This document shows positions 33,901 to 43,500 of a stretch of 64,000 nt of DNA, piece after piece (within the stretch, counting starts at the first letter, position 1; the number at the start of each line of letters is the position of its first letter). Under the pieces are notes generated by a model that had not been told where the DNA came from, made no database searches, and saw nothing but the letters and a program-made list of their open reading frames with translations. Made by a program: the position numbers and the translations under genes. Origin of the DNA: Telopea speciosissima (taxonomy: Eukaryota; Streptophyta; Magnoliopsida; Proteales; Proteaceae); assembly GCF_018873765.1 (NCBI RefSeq), contig NC_057920.1, positions 8,321,307 to 8,385,306 of the forward strand. The letters run 5' to 3'.

Positions 33901-36900
33901 CCCTTGGTCCTATCATCAGAGAATCCTGGTGGAATGTCCATATAGACCTCCTCCTCAAGCTCCCCATGGAGGAAGGCATTCTTGACATCTAACTGTTGAA
34001 GATCCCACCCAAGATTTATAGCACAAGATAATAGCACCCGGACAGTGTTGAGCTTCGCCACCGGTGCAAAGGTCTCCTGATAGTCAACTCCATAAGTTTG
34101 AGTGAACCCCTTTGCAACCAGACGTGCCTTATATCGATCCACAGAACCATCAGCCTTCTGTTTGACCACAAAGACCCATCTACATCCAACTGGTTTCTTT
34201 CCCGGAGGAAGAGTCACAAGCTCCCATGTATTATTTTTATGTAGTGCTCTCATTTCTTCCAACATTGCTGCCTTCCACTTTCCATCTGTAGATGCTTCCT
34301 GCCAAGTTTTAGGAATCGAAACAGAAGAAAGAGAAGATACAAAAGCACGAAAAGATGGAGAAAGAGAGCTATAAGAAACAACATGAGATATGGGATGTAA
34401 AGTACAAGTCCTAGTACCTTTGCGGTGAGCAATAGGTAGGTCGGAAGAAGAGGGATTACCAGGAGATGGAGGATCTGGATCTGGAGCCGGCAATTGGATG
34501 GGTATTGGTGCTAAAGGGGATTGCAACTGCCCTCTGTTGGTTCTGCCCCTTGTGTAGGTGAGTATGTTGGAATTGTCAATTCTCTTCTGAAATGCACCAA
34601 TAGTTCTCTGGACTGGAGTCAGCTCCCCCTGAATAGGAACATTAACAACACTATTTTCTATGGTCTCCCCCTGTAAAGGATTCCCATTAGGTGAGGGAGG
34701 AACAGCCGGAGGAGGTTGGACATCATCCAAAGGAGGTTGGACAGCAGCCGTGGGTGCCGTCAAAGGAGGCTGGACAGCAGCCAGAGGAACCTCTAGTGGA
34801 GGAATCTCAAAGGGCACATCTTCACTAGAACTCTCCCCTTGAAGAGGTGGTGAAGAATAATAAGAAAGGGCCTCATGGAAAACAACATCCATACTCACCA
34901 AGGTACGACGGGAAGGGGGATGGTAACACTTATAACCTTTCTGGGTGGGAGAATAACCCAAGAAAATACAACGGAGCCCACGAGGCTCAAGCTTGCCTGG
35001 AGATCTGGTATCCCTAGCATAACACACACACCCAAATACTTTGGGAGGGACAATAAAGGAGGAATGGCCCAGTAAAATATCAGAGGGGGTACGGGAATTA
35101 AGAACCCGAGAAGGGAGCCTATTGATGAGATAGGCGGCAGTAAGAACCGCATCCCCCCAATATTGAGAAGGAACATTCCTCCCAAACATCAAAGCCCGGG
35201 CCATTTCCAACAAATGGCGGTTTTTCCTTTCTGCCACACCATTCAGGCGGGGTATCAACACAACTAGTTTGGTGAATGATGCCATGATTAGCCAAATATG
35301 TTTGAAATTGTGATTCAGTAAACTCGGTTCCATTATCACTTCTCAATATTTGGAGAGTAGCCTGGAACTGAGTTTGAATCATCTTATAAAAATGCTTAAA
35401 ACATGAGAAAACCTGATTTTTAGTGTGCAAAAGATATACCCAAGTGTTCCGAGAATGACAATCAATAAAAGAGACAAACCAGCGATGACCAGAAATAGAG
35501 GGCTTGCGACTAGGGCCCCAAACATCAGAATGTACCAAATGAAAACAAGAAGAACTCCTTTTATTTGAAATAGGATAATTTGAACGTGTCTGTTTGGCCA
35601 GAACACAAGCCTCACAAAAAAAGTCATCCTTAGTATGTAGGGTGACCAAACGAGGAAATAAATGAGCTAAAATTCCGAAAGGGGGGTGACCTAACCGAGA
35701 GTGCCACTGGTAAAGTTCAGAAGAGACCAAGGAGTTTTGATGCAGCGGAGAAGGCAATGGTGGTGGAGAGAAGCGACCGTCATCAAGTAGGTACAAGCCA
35801 CCATGCACTTTACCCAATCCAATCGTCTTCCCAGAGGCCAGATCCTGAAACACACAATGAGATGGAAAAAAAGTGACTTTGCAGTTAAGATCACGAGTAA
35901 TACTACTAATGGAAAGAAGGTTAGTAGTAAAATTAGAAATATGTAAAACAGAAGACAAGGGAAGAGAGGAAGTGCAATTGATGAGTCCTTTTCCAGATAT
36001 TGAAGAAAGGGACCCATCAGCCACTTTGACCTTATCTTTCCCAGAAGTGGGAGAATATCTGTGAAACAGACTAGAGGAACCGGTCATATGATCTGTAGCT
36101 CCAGAATCTATGATCCAAGGATGGGAAGCCACAGAGGCACAATGACCTACAAATGGAATACCTGACCGGGCAAAGTGTGAACCTGAAGGAGCTGAGGAAT
36201 TGGCAGTAGCTGATGTAGTAGAGGCAGCAGCAGCGGAAGTCCTGAGCATACGTAGGAGGGCCTGTAGATCATCCTGGGATAGACCAGTGTCGATGCAGGA
36301 GTTGCGAATGCAGATCTCGATCGATGGGCCTTGGTCTTTGTCTTTATCTTTGTCTTGGCAGCCCTTTTAGCTTCAAAATCAGCCGGTTTCCCATGAAGTT
36401 TCCAGCACTTCTCCTTGGTGTGGTAAGGTTTGTGACGAGTACTCACAAACAACGGACCTGTAGTAGAATCACCAAGAGAAGCAATGCCACTAGGTGCGGG
36501 AGTGGCGGGGCAGCACTGGAGAGCGATCTGTCGAGTAATAGGGGGTGCAACATGGCAGCCCTACGGTTTTCTTCAGAGGAGACTAGGGCATATGACTGTT
36601 CAAGTGTGGGAAAAGGCTTGTGACCCAACACTTGAACCCGAATCTGATCATACTCCACATTTAATCCTGCCAAGAAATCATAAACCCTGATTTTGTCCAT
36701 GTGTTGCTTATAAGAAGTAATATCTGTAGCTGTACTTGGGTGAAAATCAGAAAAATGGTCCAATTGCTGCCAAAGGCTGCGCAAGGTAGCATAGTATTTG
36801 GAGACTGTCAATTCTCCCTGAGTAGTGTGAAGGACCTTCTTCCTGATTTCATATACCTGGGCATCATTGCCAAGCTGTCCATAAGTCTCCTTGCAAGCAG

Positions 36901-39900
36901 CCCAAATTTCTGAGGCTGTATCAAGGAGAAGAAAATTGTGTTGTAGATCTGTAACCATAGAACCAATCAAGTAGGACATAAGAACTCCATTGTTGGCAAG
37001 CCACTTGTCTTGAGCAGCCCCAACCTCAGTAGGCATAGGAGTGGATCCCCTAATATGACCAGTAAGGCCACGGCCAGCAATGGCAAAGGAGGCAGACCTA
37101 GACCAAAGTAGGTAATTGGTGCCATCCAACTTGATTGGATTTGGAGAGAAAGTATGATACTCTGGTTTGCTGTTTCCATCACCAACATAAGTAGCAGTCG
37201 AATCCACAGAGTCACCCATGGAGACAGTGAAGAATCCCAAATCGGAGAAGAGGGCTGTTGTGAAGAGAAAACCAAGAACACCTCCAAGTTAAGGGCTGAA
37301 ACAAGGATGAAAGCCTTCTAATAATGAAGGAATAAGTGTCTCCAAGAATCAGCAACAGCAGCCAGAGAAAACCTTGAGATCGATATTTTCAGGGTTTTGA
37401 AAAAAACCCTGAAATTGCTGAAATCGATAAGATGATGTGAGGCCTGAAAAATGACTGTATGAGGCTGAAATTGCAGGCGAAGGACACTTGAACAGATGTG
37501 AAGCACTCCTCAAAAAATCAGAATTAACTGATAAGTGGAACCCCAAGATCGACAATTGTCAGGGTTTTGAAAAAAACCCTGAAAGTGTGAAGAGATATCG
37601 ATCTTGAGAACTTGATGTAGCTTGATGTAGGTGCTGGAATACTGATCTGCCGCAGGTCTGAAGCTCCAATATAGTGAACAAAATCCTTGTAATATAATGT
37701 GAATCTGTCCAATGAAGGCTGAAGTCTTCAATATTCGCAGCAAAGGAGGACAGCACCTTATCGATCAATTCTTCATATCATGAAGTGAGGTAACAAGGGA
37801 GGGCAGCAGCTGGATCAATAGATCACCTCATCAGTGCTGCCCTATGGGACAAAGAAGAACAATGCAAAACAGAGGAAAGAAGAGGAGAGAAGAGAACAGG
37901 AGAGAGATCGAGAATTAGAGAAGGGGAGGGAATCGTGGATGGTTCTAATTCATAACCCGCTCTGATACCATGTTAAGTGGATCTGAATTAGAACTCTATG
38001 CTTGGATGATTAATTCATCCCAAGCACCTTCTTATTTATAAGAATAATAGAATAGTAAAATATATACATGAGCAATGTGGGACTAAACCACATAATACAA
38101 AACTAATTAAATAACAAAGAAAAGGTCCAGAATACCCCCACGGTATTCTGGCCATATATCTAACAAAAGATTTTGATGTTGTTGGAGATAAGACTAAGAG
38201 ACCTCTAGATGACAGTGAGGTTCCAGCTCATTTTCATGTTTTAATGTTTTTATATCCTCCAACAAAGTCAATAGCATTAGTGGTGGAACAAGATGCTTCA
38301 AATGCCCTTGTATTTAGTTATGGAGATTTTTGCTCAAAGGACTTTCAGATTTTTTTTCTAGGAAACACTTGAGAGGATTATCTTGCTAAAGAGGCCTGGT
38401 CTAACCCTTCTTTAATCATCAGCAGTCATTTTAAAGTCTCCCTAATGAAATCTATTAATTTATATGCCATTGCTGAAAAAATAGGATTTAGAGTTTTGGT
38501 ATGTGTTGATGCATTTTGTGCAGGATTGTGCCAGTACAGATATGGTACTAGTTACCAATTTTACTTTCTTCTTTTTCATATTTATTTTTTTAAAAGGATT
38601 TCCTGTTCTACAGTATTGTTATATAGTGCTGTATAGATTCTACATTTCACAATTTTTTCCCCCAAGGAAAAGGATTGAAGTTGTATACAGTTGAGGAATT
38701 ACTTTTGGAAATAGTCTGTAGTCTCTTGAAGTCAGCTTGATGTCTAGTAAGCATTTTAAATTGTAGAGATATTTTATTCATAAGGTTTAAATGTATGTCG
38801 ACATGAATTGTCTTGTTCCTGAAATGTACCTTGAATAAGATCAAGCATGGCAAGCTCATTTTCAGAACTATCGAACACAAAAACAAAGTAAAGTGTCGCA
38901 AAGTGCTTGTAGACCAGCCTTGTGTCCTACAAGAAAGAAGGAAAAATAGGCATGAAGTTTCTGGCTCTTCAAAAGGTATAATTAGCAAACAAGATGGTTG
39001 ATATCAATCATCTGATTTCCACAGAGAAAGATAAACTAAGAGAAAACTATGTGAATAAAAAAGAAGAAAAAAAAATCCTATAACTGCTTTAATGTCATAA
39101 CTTATGACTAAGATTCTATGAAAACAAGGTAAGCCATTTAAAAGTTCTGACATTCAATATTGTAAGGACAGATGTGAACTGAGTGTGGAACTCACTCTCA
39201 ATTCAAACTTTCGGAACTAAATTTGCATAACAATATTTAAAGAGAACTTATTTAGCATGTTTTGCAAAAGATCATTCTGTTTGGAAACTGGAGGAATTAC
39301 ATGAAACTTCAAGGAGAAAATGGACTACAGTATTGGAGAGGTCGTGGGTTCATCTGCAAATAATACCAGCTTATTTTTTATTTTATTTTATTTTTTTAAA
39401 TTTGTAACTTCAGAGACAATGACTGAAGAAAAGAAGGGTGAGTATTGGGCGATGGGGGAGGGCGAAGAATGCCATACCGGTCCAAAAATAGAATCAGCCT
39501 CAACGAAGTCGCTCACATTTTCAGCTCTACTGCTTAAAACTGATGAGAAAGGAAAGAAAAAACGAATCGAGAGGTTAATCTAGACAATTCTTAAGAAATT
39601 TATGATGCAAATTACTGAAAATTGGCATAGAATCCAAAGCCGTGGATCCGCTTGTAGCCTCATGGTTACAGATTTCAACCATGGATAGGAACTGGGCAAG
39701 GCCCCATAACAAACGGTAGCAAGAGATCCATTCAATGTTTAAGAAAGACACTACAATTTGCAGTAACAAAGAAAAATAAAAAGAAAACGAATAAGAGAAA
39801 CTGTTGATTACAACCTCCAAAAACACTCCGAATCAGCTCCTGCTGCTTCTCAGCGGGCTAACCTTCCAATTCAACTCAAAAGAACAATCCATTATTGCCA

Positions 39901-40111
39901 CATTATTCGTGAATCAAGAAAAGAAAAGAAAAAAAAATCAAATTCGTCATAAATTAAAATTACAATACGGCAAACGATGTCTAAGTGAAGTGGACTGTAT
40001 TGGATAAAGAAGACAGAGGAGATTAAGATTTAAGAAGCAAACCTGAAAATCATAGAATTTGGCAAGGCGGGGCTTGCCCTGTGTGTTCATTACAATCACC
40101 GCTCGTATCAT
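30581..40111 (-). CDS. AP3S: AP-3 adaptor complex subunit sigma
   Basis: Small subunit of the AP-3 vesicle coat adaptor, which sorts cargo from the Golgi/endosome to the vacuole; cytosolic, membrane-associated. Seven exons on the minus strand: 40043-40111, 39815-39857, 39478-39539, 38830-38926, 31538-31608, 30990-31081, 30581-30647. All join in frame to 166 residues and a TAG stop, the normal length of the family. Recognisable segments: [79 protein letters not shown] and the C-terminal SGWQAR. The intron 31609-38829 is 7.2 kb because it contains a young copia element in the same orientation as the gene. The start codon is 397 bp from that of the divergent MTERF2 gene. No defect is visible. 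Confidence 0.95.
30948..30982. repeat. (GA)n microsatellite after a splice donor
   Basis: In AP3S sense it is (TC)n starting seven bases after the donor of exon 30990-31081, whose intron begins GTGTGTCC. Confidence 0.85.
31508..31536. repeat. (CA)n microsatellite after a splice donor
   Basis: In AP3S sense it is a TG repeat that begins within the donor GTTTGTG of exon 31538-31608. Confidence 0.85.
31674..32034. mobile_element. Small hAT-like element with word-repeat ends
   Basis: Flanked by the direct repeat GAAAACAAC (31665-31673 and 32035-32043; 8-9 bp). The two ends carry inverted short words: left GTCACCTAAGTGCC and AGGTGTCCAGGC, right GACACCTGGGCAT and GCCTTGGGTGCCATGATAAC. The AT-rich centre has no coding content. 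It lies in the AP3S intron 31609-38829. Confidence 0.65.
32582..32776 (-). repeat. 3' LTR of the young copia element
   Basis: Begins TGTTAAG and ends CTAACA (plus strand). Differs from the other LTR only at 32675 (G, against A at 38064). Confidence 0.95.
32784..35339 (-). CDS. Copia integrase C-terminus, reverse transcriptase and RNase H
   Basis: 851-codon open frame. It enters after the integrase frame break with [12 protein letters not shown], then has the integrase C-terminal region ([32 protein letters not shown]), a Pro-rich linker, and reverse transcriptase from about residue 350 ([24 protein letters not shown], catalytic YVDD near residue 536, complement 33723-33734). RNase H with [21 protein letters not shown] and [15 protein letters not shown] follows, ending shortly before the polypurine tract. 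No stop interrupts the RT-RNase H part, consistent with a recent insertion. It has no own start and depends on the upstream frame. Confidence 0.92.
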   Translation of the reverse strand: MIMEPSLLNHNFKHIWLIMASFTKLVVLIPRLNGVAERKNRHLLEMARALMFGRNVPSQYWGDAVLTAAYLINRLPSRVLNSRTPSDILLGHSSFIVPPKVFGCVCYARDTRSPGKLEPRGLRCIFLGYSPTQKGYKCYHPPSRRTLVSMDVVFHEALSYYSSPPLQGESSSEDVPFEIPPLEVPLAAVQPPLTAPTAAVQPPLDDVQPPPAVPPSPNGNPLQGETIENSVVNVPIQGELTPVQRTIGAFQKRIDNSNILTYTRGRTNRGQLQSPLAPIPIQLPAPDPDPPSPGNPSSSDLPIAHRKGTRTCTLHPISHVVSYSSLSPSFRAFVSSLSSVSIPKTWQEASTDGKWKAAMLEEMRALHKNNTWELVTLPPGKKPVGCRWVFVVKQKADGSVDRYKARLVAKGFTQTYGVDYQETFAPVAKLNTVRVLLSCAINLGWDLQQLDVKNAFLHGELEEEVYMDIPPGFSDDRTKGKVCRLKRALYGLKQSPRAWFGRFHKAMISAGYRQSNADHTLFIRRVGDKVTLLIVYVDDIVVTGNDGDAIRDLKLLLGREFEVKDLGPLKYFLGIEVARSSKGIFLSQRKYVLDLLTDTGLLGCHPSDTPMEATTKLREKEGEPVDKGIYQRLVGKLIYLSHTRPDIAVAVSLVSQFMHDPYSSHMDAVRRILRYLKSAPGKGILLSPTGHLKIEAYTDADWAGSPDRKSISGYCSFVGGNLVTWRSKKQNVVARSSAEAEFRAMAQGICELLWLRGLLQDIGVAVHLPMMLYCDNKAAISIAHNPVQHDRTKHVEVDRHFIKEKLEAGLICVPFVKSTDQLADVFTKGLSSKLFHPILVRLGMHDIYAPT
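35119..36249 (-). pseudogene. Copia protease and integrase, frameshifted at the 3' end
   Basis: 376 codons. The aspartic protease motif [10 protein letters not shown] is near residue 46. The integrase zinc region ([10 protein letters not shown]...CEAC) is near residues 185-218, the first catalytic Asp is in HSDVWGP, and the second Asp and Glu are in LRSDNGTEF. At about 35240 one base is missing or extra in the conserved [12 protein letters not shown] region, so the ORF runs out in the wrong frame and the rest continues in the ORF at 32784-35339. Confidence 0.88.
36443..37240 (-). pseudogene. Copia gag (frameshifted)
   Basis: The start is probably the Met at 37219 (MGDS) rather than the first Met at 37240, by comparison with the related element at 23013. 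It contains the copia Gag core ([55 protein letters not shown]). After about 36550 the frame shifts and the ORF ends in a meaningless tail. The zinc-knuckle half [11 protein letters not shown] lies in another frame (36147-36452), and its first two Cys are only readable in a third frame (TGT GAG TAC T), next to an apparent extra base near 36436. Confidence 0.85.
37390..37581 (-). repeat. Two leader hairpins 170 bp apart
   Basis: Inverted repeats at 37390-37411 and 37560-37581 (CAGGGTTTTG, A-rich loop, ACCCTG), in the leader between primer site and gag. They are the same as the three hairpins at 22514-22877 on the opposite strand. Confidence 0.83.
37971..38165 (-). repeat. 5' LTR of the young copia element
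   Basis: Lies next to the primer site; same length as the partner LTR and nearly identical to it. Confidence 0.95.
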
Positions 40112-40508
40112 AGTCTGATCACTCTTCGCACCTTACCCTTCTCCTCTCTCCTGTCCACCCCGCTTCGCCGCTCCAAGTCTCAAAACTATCCGCCCTTGGT
40201 TCTGCGTACGCGTTTGCTTCCCCCCTGAATAATCCGTGATCCGTCGACCCTCACGATAGAACCCAAAACCATAAATTGACAGTCTACTCGGTTGATGGAC
40301 TTGTATGGATCCGGTATATATATAAGGGTAAAATTGTAAATGTGGATGAGTTTGAGTTTTTAGAAAATTTATTTTGGACAAGAGAACGCTAACCGGTCGC
40401 TTATGGCAGTATCCTGTCACAAAGCAAAGTTAATCTTCTGAAAACTCGCTCTGTTTGAAGATGTTTTTATCCACTGGATGAGGTGTTAGTTAATCAGTTA
40501 AGGTGAAG
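40112..40508. promoter_or_regulatory. Shared divergent promoter region of AP3S and MTERF2
   Basis: 397 bp separate the start codons of the two head-to-head genes. A TATATATATA run at about 40314-40323 could serve as a TATA element for MTERF2, placing its start of transcription near 40345-40355. The AP3S side (40115-40300) is CT-rich without a clear TATA. Both assignments are inference. Confidence 0.5.
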
Positions 40509-43500
40509 ATGCTGGTTTGCTCACCACACCAGCAGCAGCTGCTTTTGCCCTCTCTCCAATACTCCGTCTCAATCCGTCGTCGCAGGAATTGTAGCACCAA
40601 AACCAATCTACTCTACTTCTTCGTCCCCAACACCACCCCACACCGTAAGCCTTTCCTCCTGCATTCCTCCTCACTCCTCAATCAATCGGCCCAAGTCTCC
40701 GACAATGATAACAACAGAGGAAGCAACCAACAGATTCTCCGAGAGCATAACGCCAGAACCAGAGCTCTCCTTCTGCGCCACTTATCTGATGAACAATCAA
40801 CCACGAGAGACGATGTAGAAGAAGCACAGACCATACCTGAACCACTACAAGAAGAAGAAGATAAAATGACGGAGGAAGAGAAAGTAAACTTGATGGAGAT
40901 GTCTCTTGTCAAAAGAAGATCCCCTCAATTTGCTGGCTCCATCTACTTGCAGTCCCGTGTAGGGCCTGAGGGCAGAAACTCTCCTCCTCCTCTGAACCGT
41001 CTCTTCCGAAGAGGAGCTATCGACATCGATGACGATAAGATGTTAATGCGGGCACTTGAAATCCGACGTAAGGTCACCGTTGAGATTTTCAAGGAGGCAA
41101 TGCGTGCTGGTAGGTTTCGTATTACCTTCTCCACCAATTTGGTCTCTAGGTTGCCCGACTTCATTGACCATATTATGATCCAAGCTGCCTCCTTGAAGCG
41201 CTTACCTGAATTCTCCCATTCCACCTTCAACATTCGCGCCAAGACCGTCATACACAACTCCAATGTCATTCCTCTCATCAGGTACAAAGCTTGTAACTCC
41301 TCCAGGTACTTATTATGTTGATAACACGGAATTCTCGCTCATTTTTCCTTTTCTGTAGGTGCTTGAAGCAAAATTCATTGAAGTATCCCCAGATTGGGAA
41401 GCTCATTTGTATGTCTTGTGAAAATCTCGAGTTGATAAGGCAGAAGATTGAGTGGTTGAAGACTATTCATGTGAAGGGCGAATTTCTTGGTGTCACGCTT
41501 GAAAAGGCAGGAGGGAATATTTTGCAGCGCAGCATCCAAGAGTTGGATGAGGTTGTTTGTTATCTAGAGAGCAATGGAGTCAGAAGAGAATGGATGGGGT
41601 CTGTCGTTAGCCGTTGTCCTCCACTGTTGGGTTACCCCATGGAAGAAATGAAAGCGCGTGTGAATTTCTACTTGGACATGGGCATGGATAAGAAGGATTT
41701 TGGCACCATGGTATTTGATTATCCCAAGGCACTCAGCTTCTTCACTCTGGAAGATATGAACTCTAAGGTATTTACTCATCATCTTCAGTCTGTGTTTATC
41801 AATTATGCTTGGTGCTTGAAAATGGTAGTTATGTTGTGATCCGTTGCTTCATCGTTTTCGTAATCATGGATGGAAATATTTGACTTCTTAGTTCAGGTTC
41901 AATACCTTAGGGAGTTTGGCTTAAGTAATGAAGATGTTGGGCGTTTGTTGGCATTCAAGCCACATTTGATGGGTTGCAGCATTGAGGAAAGATGGAAGCC
42001 CCTTGTAAAGTACTTGTATTACCTTGGGGTTCGGCGAGATGGTATGAGGAGAATTCTTACATTGAAACCAATGGTTTTCTGTGTTGATTTGGAGACAACA
42101 ATTGCACCTAAGGTACACTTTCATTTCAATCTATCTGATTACGTTTGTCATGTATCTTTTTAATGCCAAATGCATATTCTAGTAGATTAATATGTGAATC
42201 ATCTTTTCAATCCTGAAGCCAAAATAGATTTTATTTTATCAAGACTATATTTGTTGCAATATAGCAGTTAGCTAGACTGTCTTTTTACAATTCCCTCTGT
42301 GGAAAATGACTGTTTGGATCATGCCATTGAAATGAAAATTTCCAAAGCTTTAGGGATATTGTCCAAAATTTTTGGAGTTTTTATTTTGTTTTGCTTTTCC
42401 AATTTACTTTTTTGTACAACTTCAAGATTTCATGTATGAAATTCGGATGGGAGTCGGTGGACCTACTAGTTCTGCCCAAGCTTGGTGGAACAGACTATGT
42501 ATCTCTTACTAATATATTCAACTTCAGTCACTTCACCATGTCGCAAAAATAAAACCCAGTTTTGTTTGAAGTTATTTTTGACTTAATTTGGGCCGTTTAA
42601 GATCCAAGGGATAAGACTCAAATACGAAGTGGCCCATACAATCAAGTTGGGGCCTGAAATTTGGCATGTAGCCAATACAGATCATCCTCTATCTGTCCAG
42701 TGGTTGGGTTCGCCAAATCAGCTCTGCATGTGGCCCAAATCAAGCAACCTATACTGCTAGGCCATTCAAAACAACTGTGTGAAAATCTTTTTCTCAGAAA
42801 TAAAATATGAAAATATCAATCAAAAAGATAATTTCATTTATAAAAATAATTAGATAATGCAATGATGTACAGTACCATTGTCCACCTCAGCCTATAAGCA
42901 TACTCTATGGCCTTTTTCTGATTAAATAGAACTCCCAAGATTGAATTCAATTTTTTAAATTCAAATCAGAAAGCAATGGTTTTCTATTGTTGGATGGCTA
43001 AGTGCCACTGGGAGTCTGATGTGCTTCCAACCAGGCCTCCATGTGGAAGATTCATGTATATCCATAGCTTTTTCTCTAGGTGACTGACCAACAACCCCAT
43101 ATTACAAACGTAGACAGACATAGACATGGCTGTTGGTGATGCAGCTGGAATCCTGTAATGACATGATTCTGGCAATGTACAGATGAAGTGGCACTCCAGA
43201 GTCCAGAAATGGTTATGTCTTTTCTCCATGTCACACTCTTTTCACTTGACACAATCTGGACCAGTAGCCCTCTACCATGCAGCAAGAAAATTCCTTTTCT
43301 CAGACTTGCTTTCCCATCCCCCTCTCAAAGAAAAAAATCTGGAATATTGAAGCACTATCACTCATAGAAAAAAAAAAATGTAATACATAGAGGGCAATGG
43401 GGCTGATCTGGGGAATTGTCCCTGTATGCATGGCTAATGAAAGTCTCTGTGATAAGATGAATGTTTTCAAACTGCGATTTTAGCAGTCTACATAGTCACT

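Larger units (their letters stand above)
32582..38165 (-). mobile_element. Young full-length Ty1/copia retrotransposon
   Basis: 5584 bp with LTRs 32582-32776 and 37971-38165 (195 bp each, one difference by eye) and perfect target duplication AAAGA (32577-32581 and 38166-38170). The primer site complement is at 37959-37970 and the polypurine tract complement (CTCCCCCTCAAG) at 32777. On the minus strand it carries gag, protease, integrase, reverse transcriptase and RNase H in copia order. Despite the young LTRs the coding region is broken by at least three frameshifts (gag about 36490-36550, gag/pol about 36250-36340, integrase about 35240). It sits in an AP3S intron in sense orientation with the gene. 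Confidence 0.95.

Noticed and set aside
34102-34842. Plus-strand frames over the copia polyprotein
   Set aside because: Antisense shadows of the minus-strand copia ORF.
40133-40420. Minus-strand open frame upstream of AP3S
   Set aside because: It covers the AP3S leader and divergent promoter; the conserved AP3S start is at 40111 and nothing upstream resembles the family.
42984-43285. Minus-strand frames in an MTERF2 intron
   Set aside because: No family resemblance; AT-rich intron sequence.
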